Source: UBA8346 sp050260935 | GTDB taxonomy: Bacteria; Bacillota; UBA4882; UBA8346 | Direction of reading: 5' to 3' | Assembly: GCA_050260935.1 (NCBI GenBank) | Contig: JBLNCU010000005.1 | Coordinates: 1 to 22,519, forward strand | Length of the DNA stretch: 22,519 nucleotides | Shown here: positions 6,604-14,436 of the stretch, in pieces | Layout of the letters: the number at the start of each line of letters is the position of its first letter | Numbering within the stretch: position 1 is the stretch's first letter | Notes under the pieces: model-generated | What the model saw: the letters and a program-made list of their open reading frames with translations, nothing else | The model's database searches: none | What the model was told of the DNA's origin: nothing | Program-made: the position numbers and the translations under genes

Positions 6604-7530
6604 TCATTCAAATAGCGCTTTTGTAAACGCCCGGGCGTCAAACTCCTGCAGGTCTTCCTTCTGCTCCCCGACTCCAATCAAACAAATGGGAATCCGGAGC
6701 TGGTTGGCGATGGCTATACTGATCCCGCCCTTGGCGGTGCCGTCCAGTTTCGCTAAGACCAGACCGTCCACTTTCAAGGCTTCATGGAATATTTTGGCCT
6801 GACTGACCGCATTCTGGCCGGTGGTGGCATCCAGAACTAACAGAGTCTCCAGAGTGCGCTCTTCAATATTCTGGGTAATTATCCGTTTTACTTTCTTCAA
6901 CTCTTCCATCAGATTAACCTTGGTGTGTAACCGGCCGGCGGTGTCCACGATTATAACATCGCTTTTCCGGGCTTTCCCGGCGGCCATTCCGTCAAAGACC
7001 ACCGCCCCTGGATCGGCCCCCTCCTGGTGATGAATAACCGGTATGCCGGTCCGCTCGCCCCACATCATCAATTGCTCGGTTGCCGCCGCCCTAAAAGTGT
7101 CGGCCGCTATAAAAAGCACCTGCCGGCGGTGTTCCTTGATTCTAGCGCCTAATTTAGCGATAGTAGTTGTTTTGCCGACACCGTTGACACCTATTATCAA
7201 ATAGACTTTATTTTGGGCGTTATAATCAAAGGGATTTCCACCAACCGACTCAAAAATTCCTTGAATTTCTTGGATTAAGGCTTCCTTTAATTGAGCGGCT
7301 TCGGTTAAACCACGTTCTTTAGCTGCTTTACGCAAACGTTCAATTAAAAATACGCTGGTTTCCACTCCCACATCCGCCATAATCAGCGTATCTTCCAAAT
7401 CAGTAAATAATTCTTCATCGATTTTCCTAGAACCCGCGAAAATACCTTCTATATTAGTCACAAAACCGGACTTGGTCTTGGATAATCCCGCTTTCAGCCT
7501 GGCAAAAAATCCTTGGTTCGCATCCGACAT
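6604..7530 (-). CDS. ftsY: Signal recognition particle receptor GTPase FtsY
   Basis: The 308-residue protein is the membrane-associated receptor that docks SRP-ribosome complexes at the Sec translocon. It consists of the N domain (helical, about 1-100) and the G domain only, without the long acidic A domain of enterobacteria, as is usual in Bacillota. Nucleotide motifs are GVNGVGKT (114-121), DTFRAAATEQ (144-153), DTAGR (196-200) and AKLDG (260-264). The start is ATG 7530, with AAGGAG about 10 nt upstream. It is downstream of smc, as in B. subtilis, but here a 245-bp gap with two structured elements separates them, so it probably has its own promoter or regulated read-through. Confidence 0.97.
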   Translation of the reverse strand: MSDANQGFFARLKAGLSKTKSGFVTNIEGIFAGSRKIDEELFTDLEDTLIMADVGVETSVFLIERLRKAAKERGLTEAAQLKEALIQEIQGIFESVGGNPFDYNAQNKVYLIIGVNGVGKTTTIAKLGARIKEHRRQVLFIAADTFRAAATEQLMMWGERTGIPVIHHQEGADPGAVVFDGMAAGKARKSDVIIVDTAGRLHTKVNLMEELKKVKRIITQNIEERTLETLLVLDATTGQNAVSQAKIFHEALKVDGLVLAKLDGTAKGGISIAIANQLRIPICLIGVGEQKEDLQEFDARAFTKALFE

Positions 7531-7562
7531 CTAAAGTATGCTCCTTTTAAGTGTAGGCTTAA

Positions 7563-7608
7563 GGCGAAAGACAACAGGAATATAACTGTTGTTTAATAAT
7601 GAATCGCC
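7563..7608 (-). promoter_or_regulatory. Nested inverted repeat in the ftsY leader
   Basis: A perfect 7-bp inverted repeat, acaacag (7571-7577) and ctgttgt (7586-7592), has an 8-bp centre. It is nested inside a second inverted repeat, ggcga (7563-7567) and tcgcc (7604-7608). The outer arm ends 33 bp upstream of the ftsY ATG. No U-run follows. It could be an operator or an mRNA leader hairpin. I cannot match it to a known regulator. Confidence 0.4.
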
Positions 7609-7681
7609 ATATCCAAAATAGTCTTTCCTTCTGCCCCGCCCTACATGCCTCTAGTTTTCTTAGTATCTCCCCGCACTGAAT

Positions 7682-7742
7682 AAAAAAGAAGCCCCGATTA
7701 ATAGGGTTCCCTGGGTTCCACCGCTTCTAAGTCGCGGCTTCT
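7682..7742 (-). terminator. Terminator-like structured region after smc
   Basis: On the minus strand, AGAAGCC (7742-7736) can pair with GGCUUCU (7693-7687), followed by a run of six U residues. The 42-nt interior holds a second hairpin (CCGC...GCGG) and a second AGAAGC copy (7727-7722). That copy can pair with the same 3' arm, so two mutually exclusive folds exist. At minimum it is the smc terminator. The extended structure could also be an attenuator or the 3' end of a small RNA (inference). Confidence 0.6.
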
Positions 7743-7775
7743 CAACCCCTTTTCATTACAAAACCCAAACTTAAA

Positions 7776-10700
7776 TCACCCGGCCTTTTGTCCGACTTGG
7801 TTTAGATCGAGAGAGATTAATTTGGTTACCCCCAACTCCTCCATGGTCGCGCCATAAAGGGTATTGGCCACTTCCATGGTGCCGCGTCTATGGGTTACCA
7901 CAATGAACTGCAGTCTCTTGCTGAAAAGCTCCAGCAACTTGGCGAACCGGGAGACGTTCACCTCGTCCAGGGTGGCGTCAATTTCGTCTAGGATACAGAA
8001 GGGCGCCGGTTTAACGGCTAAAATCGAAAATAATAAAGCGATGGCGGTCATCGCCCGTTCACCGCCGGAGAGCAGCGACAAACTCTGAAGTTTTTTCCCG
8101 GGTGGTTGAGCCACAATCTCGATACCGGAATTCAAAGGGTTCTCCGGTTCCAGCAGAAAGAGGTCGGCGCTGCCTCCCTCGAATAATTCGGCAAATATCT
8201 TTTGAAACTGCGCCCTTACTTCCCGGAAAGTCTCATTAAACCGTTTAACAATGGTCCCTTCGATTTCACTGATCACTTTTAATAGAGATTCCTTGGCTTT
8301 AATCAAGTCCTGGGACTGGCTGGTCAAAAAATCAAATCGCTGTTTTACTTGTTGATAATCATCGATGGCCGCTAAGTTTACCGGTCCCAGGGCTTTTAAA
8401 TCCTCTTTTAACTGTTCAATCCGGGCAATAGCATCGTCCGGAACAGCCCATGTCGGATCAATGTGTCGCTCCCAATCAATACCATAATCTTCGTTTAGAT
8501 TGGCGATGATATTCTCCAGCTCTAATGTTTTCTGGCTTATAGCCAGATCGAATTTGTGCAATTGGTTTTGGAACTCGTTATTCTTCCGGCGGAAACTCCG
8601 TTCTTTGCTTTCCAACTCTTTGGTTTCCGCTAGGATCTGATCTTTTTCCTTTTTATTAGCCGAGATTAAAGCCTCTTGTTCCATAAGACGGGTTTGTTCG
8701 GCGGCGATCCTGGCCTCCAATTCGCTGATTTGAGCTTTTATCCCAACCTTTTCGGTTTTCAGTTGTTCCTGCCTCTGGTTGTAATCATTCACTAAACCAT
8801 CGATTTCAGCGGTTTGGCGCATTAAACGCTCTTTCAGGACTACCTTGCCGTTCTCTTCTTGGAAACCAGCGCTTAATTTCGATTTTAATTCGGTGATTTT
8901 TTGGATAAAGGACTCTTTAGCTTGTTTATGCCGACGAATATCCTCGCTTATACTGTTTAAATGTTCTTCCGTTTCTTGGCGCAGCTTCTCCTTGACTGCA
9001 ATTAATTGCAGCAGTTCTTCCTTACCCACATCGAAACGGGTGCTTTCCGATTTTAACTCCGCTAGTTGGGCGGTTAAGGCGCTAAATTCCTCTTTGGCCC
9101 GGCCCAGTGTATGCTCGATAGTTTGTAACTCTCTTTCAACGGAGACTTTCCGAATTTTGGCATCCTGTTCCTGCTTCTTAAGGTTTTCCAATTCAGTGGA
9201 GAGCCTGTTAAGCTCAGCTTTGATCTCTTTGGTGGCATTCAGGCCTTTTTCCAAAAAAGCCGCGGCGTCGGTCTTTTCCTTTTTCAAGTCTTCAATTTCC
9301 CGGCGGCGGCTTAACAAGCCGAGACGCCTTTTATCAACACTACCGCCGGTTATGGAGCCGCCCGGGTTAACTAGATCGCCTTCCGGGGTGACTATCCGGA
9401 AACCGCGGTCTAATTTGGAGCTTACTTTAACCGCCGTCTTCAGATCGGGGGCCACTACAGTCTGATTTAACAGATAATTAAGGACCGTTCGGTACTGAGG
9501 ATCGAACTGCAGCATGGAAATTGCCGGCTGACAGGAGTATTGCTGCAGAACATGCTGATATTGCAGCATCCTGTTCTCGCTGGCTTGGATTAAATTTAGC
9601 GGTAAAAAAGTGGCCCTCCCCTTGGAATGCCTTTTTAAGTAAGCAATGCCTTCCTGAGCCTGCTGATCATTGTCGATGACCACATTTTGAAGGCTGGAGC
9701 CTAAAGCGATCTCAATCGCCAACTCCATTCCCATTTGTACCTTGATCAAATCGGCGACTATACCCCGGATACTCCGGTAAAAAGGCTGATCCACCGCTTC
9801 GGCCAGCAAGGCCTTAACCCCTTGGAAATAGCCTTGATAACCGCGCTCCATCTCGTCAAGCAAACTCAATTTACTTTCAATGCCGCGAATCCGCTCTTTC
9901 CAATCGAGATTTTTGCTTTCAACCGATGAGAGTTCCTCTTCCTGAGCAATCATTTTCCCGGCCAACTCGGCTTGGAGACGCCGGTCACACAGGATCCCCC
10001 GATCGATCTCATCCAGCAAACCCCGTTTGGCGGTTAAATCCGCTTCCAAACCGGCTATTTGCCCGGTCAGGTGATCGAGTTTCCTCTGAAATTCCACCGC
10101 CTGTTTAAGAAGAAAATCCTTTTGTAAATTGTTGGTGTTGATTTTATTCTTTAATCCGGCCACTTCATTTAAGATCTCGATTGTCTCATTTTTAAGATCT
10201 TCTTCCTCAGCCTCCAAGCCGGCCAATTTTTGATTTAGGGCCGCCAGTTCCTCTTCCTGGGATAGCAATTGAGCCTCGTCACCGCCAATTTTGCCTTTAA
10301 TAGCGGCAATTTCCGCTTCAATCCCGGCTTGTTCTTGTAGTAAAGCTTCTTTTCGGCTAATGCTAGCCGCCTTATTCTGCTGGTATTCCGCTTCCTGCTT
10401 TTCCAGATCGCTGAATTTCGCTTGTAAAAAACGGATCTGCTCCGAACATTTGTCGATTTGGTTCTGAATCCGGTAAAAATCCTCGTTCAACTCGGTGATC
10501 CGGTTTTCCTGATTCAAAAGTTGCAGCCGTTTTTGTTCAATCTCGGCTTCAATGACGCTCTGCTGGCCTTCGAAATCCTGGTACTTGTCTTCCAATTCCG
10601 CTTTGGACCCGGCTAGCCCCGCCAATTCCGACTGCCGGTCTTGGATTAACCCTCCATAATAATTGATCTCCAAAGCGGTTAATTGCTCCTTCAGGTCCAG

Positions 10701-11345
10701 ATGTTTTTCGGCCAAAACCGACTGGGCCTCCAACGGCCCCAGTTGGGCTTGGAGTTCCCGCAGTATATCCTCGAGCCGGAGGAGGTTGTTATCGGTTTCC
10801 TCCAGTTTTCTCTCCGCTACCTGCTTCCTGGTTTTATATTTGATTATTCCGGCCGCCTCTTCTAAAATATTCCGGCGTTCCTCCGGTTTGACCGACAAAA
10901 TGGCGTCGATTTTTCCCTGGCCGATGACTGAATAAGCCTCTTTTCCCAGGCCGGTATCGTAAAAAAGCTCCAAAACATCCTTCAACCGTACCGCTGATTT
11001 ATTAATCAGATATTCACTTTCGCCCGAGCGAAACAACTTCCGGGTAACCGAAATCTCCGTGAAATCTACCGGTAGCGAGTTGTCACTGTTATCCAAAATT
11101 ATGGAGACCTCAGCCAAACCTAATGGTTTTCGCATGGCGCTGCCGGCGAAGATCACATCGTCCATCCTGGCGCCGCGCAGATTTTTAATGCTCTGCTCCC
11201 CCAAAACCCAACGCAGAGCATCGGAGATGTTGCTCTTTCCGCTGCCGTTTGGTCCGACAACCGCGGTAACCCCGGGCAAAAATTCCAACTTGACTTTATC
11301 GGCGAATGATTTAAAGCCCACGATTTCCAGGCGTTTTAAATACAA
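7776..11345 (-). CDS. smc: Chromosome condensation protein SMC
   Basis: The 1189-residue SMC ATPase forms, with ScpA and ScpB, the condensin that loads near the origin and organises the chromosome. The N-terminal head has the Walker A motif GPNGSGKS (31-38). Long coiled coils flank the hinge at about 505-650 (GYQGYFQGVKALL onward). The C-terminal head has the signature LSLLSGGERAM and the Walker B motif CILDEIDATLDE. I place the start at the TTG at 11345: AAAGGGGG lies 6 nt upstream and the protein then begins MYLKRLEIVGFKSFADK, like other SMC proteins. An ATG two codons earlier abuts the SD, and longer versions would add a Cys-rich non-homologous leader. The length is close to the 1186 residues of the B. 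subtilis protein. scpA and scpB are not in the window. Confidence 0.97.
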   Translation of the reverse strand: MYLKRLEIVGFKSFADKVKLEFLPGVTAVVGPNGSGKSNISDALRWVLGEQSIKNLRGARMDDVIFAGSAMRKPLGLAEVSIILDNSDNSLPVDFTEISVTRKLFRSGESEYLINKSAVRLKDVLELFYDTGLGKEAYSVIGQGKIDAILSVKPEERRNILEEAAGIIKYKTRKQVAERKLEETDNNLLRLEDILRELQAQLGPLEAQSVLAEKHLDLKEQLTALEINYYGGLIQDRQSELAGLAGSKAELEDKYQDFEGQQSVIEAEIEQKRLQLLNQENRITELNEDFYRIQNQIDKCSEQIRFLQAKFSDLEKQEAEYQQNKAASISRKEALLQEQAGIEAEIAAIKGKIGGDEAQLLSQEEELAALNQKLAGLEAEEEDLKNETIEILNEVAGLKNKINTNNLQKDFLLKQAVEFQRKLDHLTGQIAGLEADLTAKRGLLDEIDRGILCDRRLQAELAGKMIAQEEELSSVESKNLDWKERIRGIESKLSLLDEMERGYQGYFQGVKALLAEAVDQPFYRSIRGIVADLIKVQMGMELAIEIALGSSLQNVVIDNDQQAQEGIAYLKRHSKGRATFLPLNLIQASENRMLQYQHVLQQYSCQPAISMLQFDPQYRTVLNYLLNQTVVAPDLKTAVKVSSKLDRGFRIVTPEGDLVNPGGSITGGSVDKRRLGLLSRRREIEDLKKEKTDAAAFLEKGLNATKEIKAELNRLSTELENLKKQEQDAKIRKVSVERELQTIEHTLGRAKEEFSALTAQLAELKSESTRFDVGKEELLQLIAVKEKLRQETEEHLNSISEDIRRHKQAKESFIQKITELKSKLSAGFQEENGKVVLKERLMRQTAEIDGLVNDYNQRQEQLKTEKVGIKAQISELEARIAAEQTRLMEQEALISANKKEKDQILAETKELESKERSFRRKNNEFQNQLHKFDLAISQKTLELENIIANLNEDYGIDWERHIDPTWAVPDDAIARIEQLKEDLKALGPVNLAAIDDYQQVKQRFDFLTSQSQDLIKAKESLLKVISEIEGTIVKRFNETFREVRAQFQKIFAELFEGGSADLFLLEPENPLNSGIEIVAQPPGKKLQSLSLLSGGERAMTAIALLFSILAVKPAPFCILDEIDATLDEVNVSRFAKLLELFSKRLQFIVVTHRRGTMEVANTLYGATMEELGVTKLISLDLNQVGQKAG

Positions 11346-11464
11346 TAGCATCCCCCTTTGTCCACGGCACCAACATTTTACCATAACCCGGATAAAAAAG
11401 AAATACTTGCAATAGGCGGGTTTTTCCTGCAATGCCCGGACTAAACAGAGATACTATCAACCAG

Positions 11465-11490
11465 AAAATTAAACTGCCCGGATGGACAGT
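11465..11490 (-). terminator. Probable terminator of the SGNH gene
   Basis: On the minus strand a 7-bp stem with one G-U pair (11484-11490 with 11473-11479) and an AUCC loop is followed by UUAAUUUU. It lies about 40 nt after the stop of the SGNH gene. The U-run is interrupted, so efficiency is uncertain. Confidence 0.5.
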
Positions 11491-11529
11491 CTTAAGACAA
11501 TAATATAAACAATAAATACAACTATGCGT

Positions 11530-12405
11530 TCATTTTTTTAGAAAACTTTCAATCTGTCGGGCGATTATCATCCCACCCGTTGTATTAAGATGAATCCCGT
11601 CACTATGTAATTGATACCCGTTGTCGACGGCAATCTTGTCGAGACTCTTTTTCAGTATTAAATGATCATAGGCGGCCCAAATAATCCGTTTAGTAAAACC
11701 GTCTTTTTTTACTTCCCCCCGTTGGCGGCTGTTTTGCCAATAAGCAACCTGTTCATCATAGACCGGTAAATAATCAACCCGTTGCTGGAAAGCCACGCTT
11801 TGAATCAACTCGTTATACCGCAGCACTTCCTGGTCAATTGTTGAATCAAGCGTCTCCCCGATCATCGGTAAAGAAGCCACCCCGATTTTAGCTCCGGTTC
11901 GCTGCTTTAGAGTGGCGATAATCGCTGAAAGGTTTTGGCCGTATCGATCGATTTCCGGTTTACCCGGCAAATGTTTAATCCATTGATAATAATAGATTAA
12001 TCTGGGGTAGAGCGATCCCAGAAGATCATTGGTCCCAATGAAGACAATAATATAATTTGGTTTGCAGGCGATAACCGGTTCCAGCCGCCTACGCAGGTTA
12101 TAGGAGAGATCACCGCTAATCCCGGCGTTTACAAACTGAAAATCCTGTAACTCCGGTTTCTGGGAGAGATACCCGATGAAATTAAAACTAAGCTGCCCAC
12201 GGACCAGACCGTCGCCGGCGCAGACTACCACTTTTCGGCCCGGCCGGTGTAGATGGGCGTTGATAAAACGCACCGGGTTGTTGGCCGGAGCTTTAACAAA
12301 TTCCTGATAGGCGACTGTTGCAAAAAAAGCTAGAAATACCAGTAAGAGAAAGAAAATAAACCGTCCGCCGGCCGGATTAAGTCTATTCCTTTTGCCACGC
12401 CCCAT
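11530..12405 (-). CDS. Membrane-anchored SGNH/GDSL-hydrolase-like protein, nucleophile Ser replaced by Gly
   Basis: This 291-residue protein has a basic N-terminus and one hydrophobic segment (about 15-33), which suggests a signal anchor with the domain outside the membrane. The SGNH blocks are recognisable: block I AGDGLVRG (63-70), block II NAGISGD, block III IGTND (123-127) and block V DGIHLN (Asp269, His272). In block I the nucleophilic Ser of the GDS motif is Gly66, encoded by GGT; one base change from AGT would restore Ser. The family includes lipases, esterases and carbohydrate O-acetyl esterases. The substrate is unknown, and this copy may be inactive as a hydrolase. The start is ATG 12405 with AAGGG 7 nt upstream. 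It follows the sigma-factor gene, with a terminator-like hairpin between. Confidence 0.8.
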   Translation of the reverse strand: MGRGKRNRLNPAGGRFIFFLLLVFLAFFATVAYQEFVKAPANNPVRFINAHLHRPGRKVVVCAGDGLVRGQLSFNFIGYLSQKPELQDFQFVNAGISGDLSYNLRRRLEPVIACKPNYIIVFIGTNDLLGSLYPRLIYYYQWIKHLPGKPEIDRYGQNLSAIIATLKQRTGAKIGVASLPMIGETLDSTIDQEVLRYNELIQSVAFQQRVDYLPVYDEQVAYWQNSRQRGEVKKDGFTKRIIWAAYDHLILKKSLDKIAVDNGYQLHSDGIHLNTTGGMIIARQIESFLKK

Positions 12406-12479
12406 ATTAATCCCTTATTTCCTTATAGATTTGGATTCCTTTCATATTATCGGTGGAAGAGAAGCTTAACTAAATAATC

Positions 12480-12500
12480 AGCCCGGATTTTTTCCGGGCT
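12480..12500 (-). terminator. Hairpin terminator after the sigma-factor gene
   Basis: A perfect 8-bp GC-rich stem (12480-12487 with 12493-12500) has a 5-nt loop, 20 nt after the sigma-factor stop. The minus-strand tail is GAUUAUUUAG, a weak U-run, so some read-through into the SGNH gene is possible. Confidence 0.55.
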
Positions 12501-12520
12501 TTCGGGTTCTTTCAAAATTC

Positions 12521-13198
12521 TTACCCCACCTCCAACCGCATGGCCAGATCCTTCCGTTTCCTGGCTTTCATCGGAATCTCCGGATTTAGGAAAGAGCCGT
12601 ACCTGAAAAGGACCTTTTTCAGTTTTAACCTGGCTCTGGTCCTGGCATTGTCAATCACCTTCATCGAGAGTTCCAGTTTTTTTTGGATGTCCCCTAAGTT
12701 ATAGTCCTGAAGGACCATTTTTACCACCCGGTATTCGACCGGCGAAAGATAAGCCTGCAATATCCGGTCGATCTCTTCCCTAATCCAGTCTTTTTCAACC
12801 TGGGCGAACGGTTCCCCGGTATTGTCGGCTATTGAGTCCAAAACAGTCCGCGAGTCGTCCTCGCCGAAAGTAGCGTGCAAGGAGATGGCTTTACTGGTAA
12901 ATAGGGCTTTCTTGGTTAAAAGTTGTTTATTCATATTGTAAATGCGCCGGAGAATGCAAATGTAAGCAAAAGTGCTGAACTTAATAGCATAATGCTCGGG
13001 ATCGTACTCTTCTATCGCCTTTAATAAGCCGATGGATCCTTCCTGGATATAGTCTTCGTAATCGATGGTTTGAGAGATCTGACCTTTAACAATGTGGTGA
13101 ATCATGGGTAAATATTTCCGCACCAAGTCCTCCTTGGCCGCCGGGTCGTTACAAGCGCGAATCTTTTCCAAAAGAACCAAATCTTTTTGCTGGCTCAT
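12521..13198 (-). CDS. Sigma-70 family factor resembling sigma-H
   Basis: The 225-residue protein contains sigma region 2 (about 22-90: YEDYIQEGSIGLLKAIEEYDP, then KFSTFAYICILRRIYN for -10 recognition and melting). Region 4 lies at about 150-197, with LSPVEYRVVKMVLQ and the helix-turn-helix ending MKVIDNARTRARLKLKKVL. The KxIDNA...R..KLKK pattern and the length resemble Bacillus sigma-H (218 residues), but the rlmB-linked sigH neighbourhood is absent, so this is probably a paralogue or divergent member. It should direct RNA polymerase to an alternative promoter class. The start is ATG 13198 with GGAGGG about 8 nt upstream. A strong terminator separates it from spoVS upstream, so it needs its own promoter; CGGACA-N17-TATTAT in the gap is only a weak candidate. 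Confidence 0.85.
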   Translation of the reverse strand: MSQQKDLVLLEKIRACNDPAAKEDLVRKYLPMIHHIVKGQISQTIDYEDYIQEGSIGLLKAIEEYDPEHYAIKFSTFAYICILRRIYNMNKQLLTKKALFTSKAISLHATFGEDDSRTVLDSIADNTGEPFAQVEKDWIREEIDRILQAYLSPVEYRVVKMVLQDYNLGDIQKKLELSMKVIDNARTRARLKLKKVLFRYGSFLNPEIPMKARKRKDLAMRLEVG

Positions 13199-13328
13199 CC
13201 CTTAACCCTCCATTACTTACCGCATAATATAAATATATGGCCTGGTTGTCCGGGATATGCCTAAGTATTGAATTCAAAACAAGAACAAAATGGATTTTCT
13301 TCTGGAACAAATGCTGGTTTTGGTCATT

Positions 13329-13352
13329 AAAAAAACCGCTTCTTAAGCGGTT
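13329..13352 (-). terminator. Intrinsic terminator of spoVS
   Basis: On the minus strand a perfect 8-bp stem (13345-13352 with 13334-13341) with a 3-nt loop is followed by a U-run (13335 down to 13331). It begins about 10 nt after the spoVS stop. Confidence 0.9.
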
Positions 13353-13362
13353 CATCATTATT

Positions 13363-13623
13363 CTATCGCGGCTCGACCACAAATTTTATGGCTGTACGGA
13401 CCTGGCCGTCGATATTAATTTCGGAAAATCCGGGAGTACAAATAAGATTTATACCATTAGGCGCGACATAACCCCTGGTTATCGCAATGGCTTTTACGGC
13501 TTGATTAACCGCACCGGCGCCTACCGCCTGAATTTCGGCATTACCCTTTTCTCTTAATACCGCGGCTAAAGCTCCGGCGACCGATTTGGGGCTTGAATTT
13601 GCTGAAACTTTTAATACATCCAT
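13363..13623 (-). CDS. spoVS: Stage V sporulation protein S
   Basis: The 86-residue protein matches SpoVS nearly end to end: MDVLKVSANSSPKSVAGALA at the start, IQAVGAGAVNQAVKAIAI in the middle and INIDGQVRTAIKFVVEPR at the end. SpoVS is a small Alba-fold-like nucleic-acid-associated protein. In B. subtilis it is needed for late sporulation and affects septation. The start is ATG 13623 with GGGAGG 8 nt upstream; the frame is open 19 codons further but without an SD. The promoter at 13663-13690 has the sigma-H pattern, as known for B. subtilis spoVS. It lies between rnc and a sigma-H-like gene. Confidence 0.97.
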   Translation of the reverse strand: MDVLKVSANSSPKSVAGALAAVLREKGNAEIQAVGAGAVNQAVKAIAITRGYVAPNGINLICTPGFSEINIDGQVRTAIKFVVEPR

Positions 13624-13662
13624 TAGAGAAGCCTCCCACCGATAATATCGCTTTCTCCTATC

Positions 13663-13690
13663 ATATTCAATATTCGGCAAAAAAAATCCT
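13663..13690 (-). promoter_or_regulatory. Sigma-H-type promoter of spoVS
   Basis: The minus strand reads AGGATTT (13684-13690), a 12-bp spacer, then ATTGAATAT (13663-13671). This fits the published B. subtilis sigma-H consensus (RnAGGAWWW, 11-12 bp, RnnGAATww) except at the first purine. No good sigma-A promoter overlaps it. Transcription should start about 30 nt before the spoVS ATG. Confidence 0.75.
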
Positions 13691-13704
13691 AACTCCGGGA
13701 AAAA

Positions 13705-14436
13705 TCATTGTTTAAGTTGCCGGATAGCTTCCATAGCCGCTTTATTCTGCGCTTCTTTTAAACTTTTTCCGGAACCGGCGCCCATTACTTGGTGACCAAG
13801 CAGTACCTCAACCTGAAAAAGTTTATTATGGGGGGGCCCTTCCTCAGCCACCAGCCGGTATTCCGGCTTTAATCCCTGTGACTGAGCTATTTCCTGAAAA
13901 TTAGTTTTGGCATCGATCATCTCCGCTTGCGCCAAAATCTCCGGTAATACCGGTTCAATTAAGGGTATTAAAAAGTCGGCCGTTTTGGCAAACCCGAAAT
14001 GCAAATAAAAGGCGCCGGTAAAGGCCTCAAATAAATCTGCCAATATGTTCTGCTTGTTGTTGCCGCGGGTTCTTAATTCACTGGTCCCTAGTAAAATGTA
14101 TTGTTCCAGATTCAACTTCCTGGTGAAAGAAGCCAAGAAAGGCGCGCTGACCAATATAGACTTTATCTTTGCCAGCTGCCCTTCATGATAGGAACGAAAG
14201 CGGGAGTATAAAAACTCGCAAACCACTAAAGATATAACACTGTCGCCTAAAAACTCCAACCTTTCGTTACTGGGTAAATTATGCTCATTGGCAAAGGATG
14301 AATGGGTCAGTGCTTCCCGGAACAGCTCTTCATTGAGAGACCCTAAATTAAGCCGGACCGCCAATTCTTTGATTGACGGTCCAATTTGTTTTAAAATCAT
14401 ATGTTTAGGTTTTACCGATGCCGTTTTCTTATCCAT
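13705..14436 (-). CDS. rnc: Ribonuclease III
   Basis: The 243-residue double-strand-specific endonuclease processes rRNA precursors and structured mRNAs. The N-terminal RNase III domain has the signature NERLEFLGDSV (57-67), with catalytic Glu61 and Asp65, and the second acidic cluster ADLFEAFTGAFYL. The C-terminal dsRNA-binding domain runs from about residue 173 (TNFQEIAQSQG ... KSLKEAQNKAAMEAI). I start it at ATG 14436, which overlaps the fabF stop by 8 nt and has AGGA 6 nt upstream. The frame is open further into fabF, but those residues are not family-like. Coupling to fabF is likely. As in Bacillus, rnc follows the fatty acid genes, but smc is displaced here by a 2-kb insertion. Confidence 0.96.
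   Translation of the reverse strand: MDKKTASVKPKHMILKQIGPSIKELAVRLNLGSLNEELFREALTHSSFANEHNLPSNERLEFLGDSVISLVVCEFLYSRFRSYHEGQLAKIKSILVSAPFLASFTRKLNLEQYILLGTSELRTRGNNKQNILADLFEAFTGAFYLHFGFAKTADFLIPLIEPVLPEILAQAEMIDAKTNFQEIAQSQGLKPEYRLVAEEGPPHNKLFQVEVLLGHQVMGAGSGKSLKEAQNKAAMEAIRQLKQ

Noticed and set aside
6581..6607. miaB start at ATG 6607 overlapping the ftsY stop
   Set aside because: There is no SD at a usable distance, whereas ATG 6580 has AAAGGAG at 5 nt and gives the normal MiaB N-terminus.
7682..7742. T-box riboswitch, suggested by GGUGGAACC in the post-smc structure
   Set aside because: The upstream 200 nt are smc coding sequence with no Stem I or specifier loop, and the downstream gene is ftsY, not an amino acid or synthetase gene. 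Only nine bases of the T-box core match.
8845..9465. A 206-residue plus-strand ORF opposite smc
   Set aside because: It is antisense to the coiled-coil coding part of smc and Ser-rich through codon bias (reverse complement of Glu/Leu/Lys codons), with no RBS or family match.
13149..13382. A 77-residue ORF on the minus strand overlapping the sigma-factor start
   Set aside because: It spans the spoVS terminator and the sigma-factor SD, with no RBS of its own. It is a chance frame.
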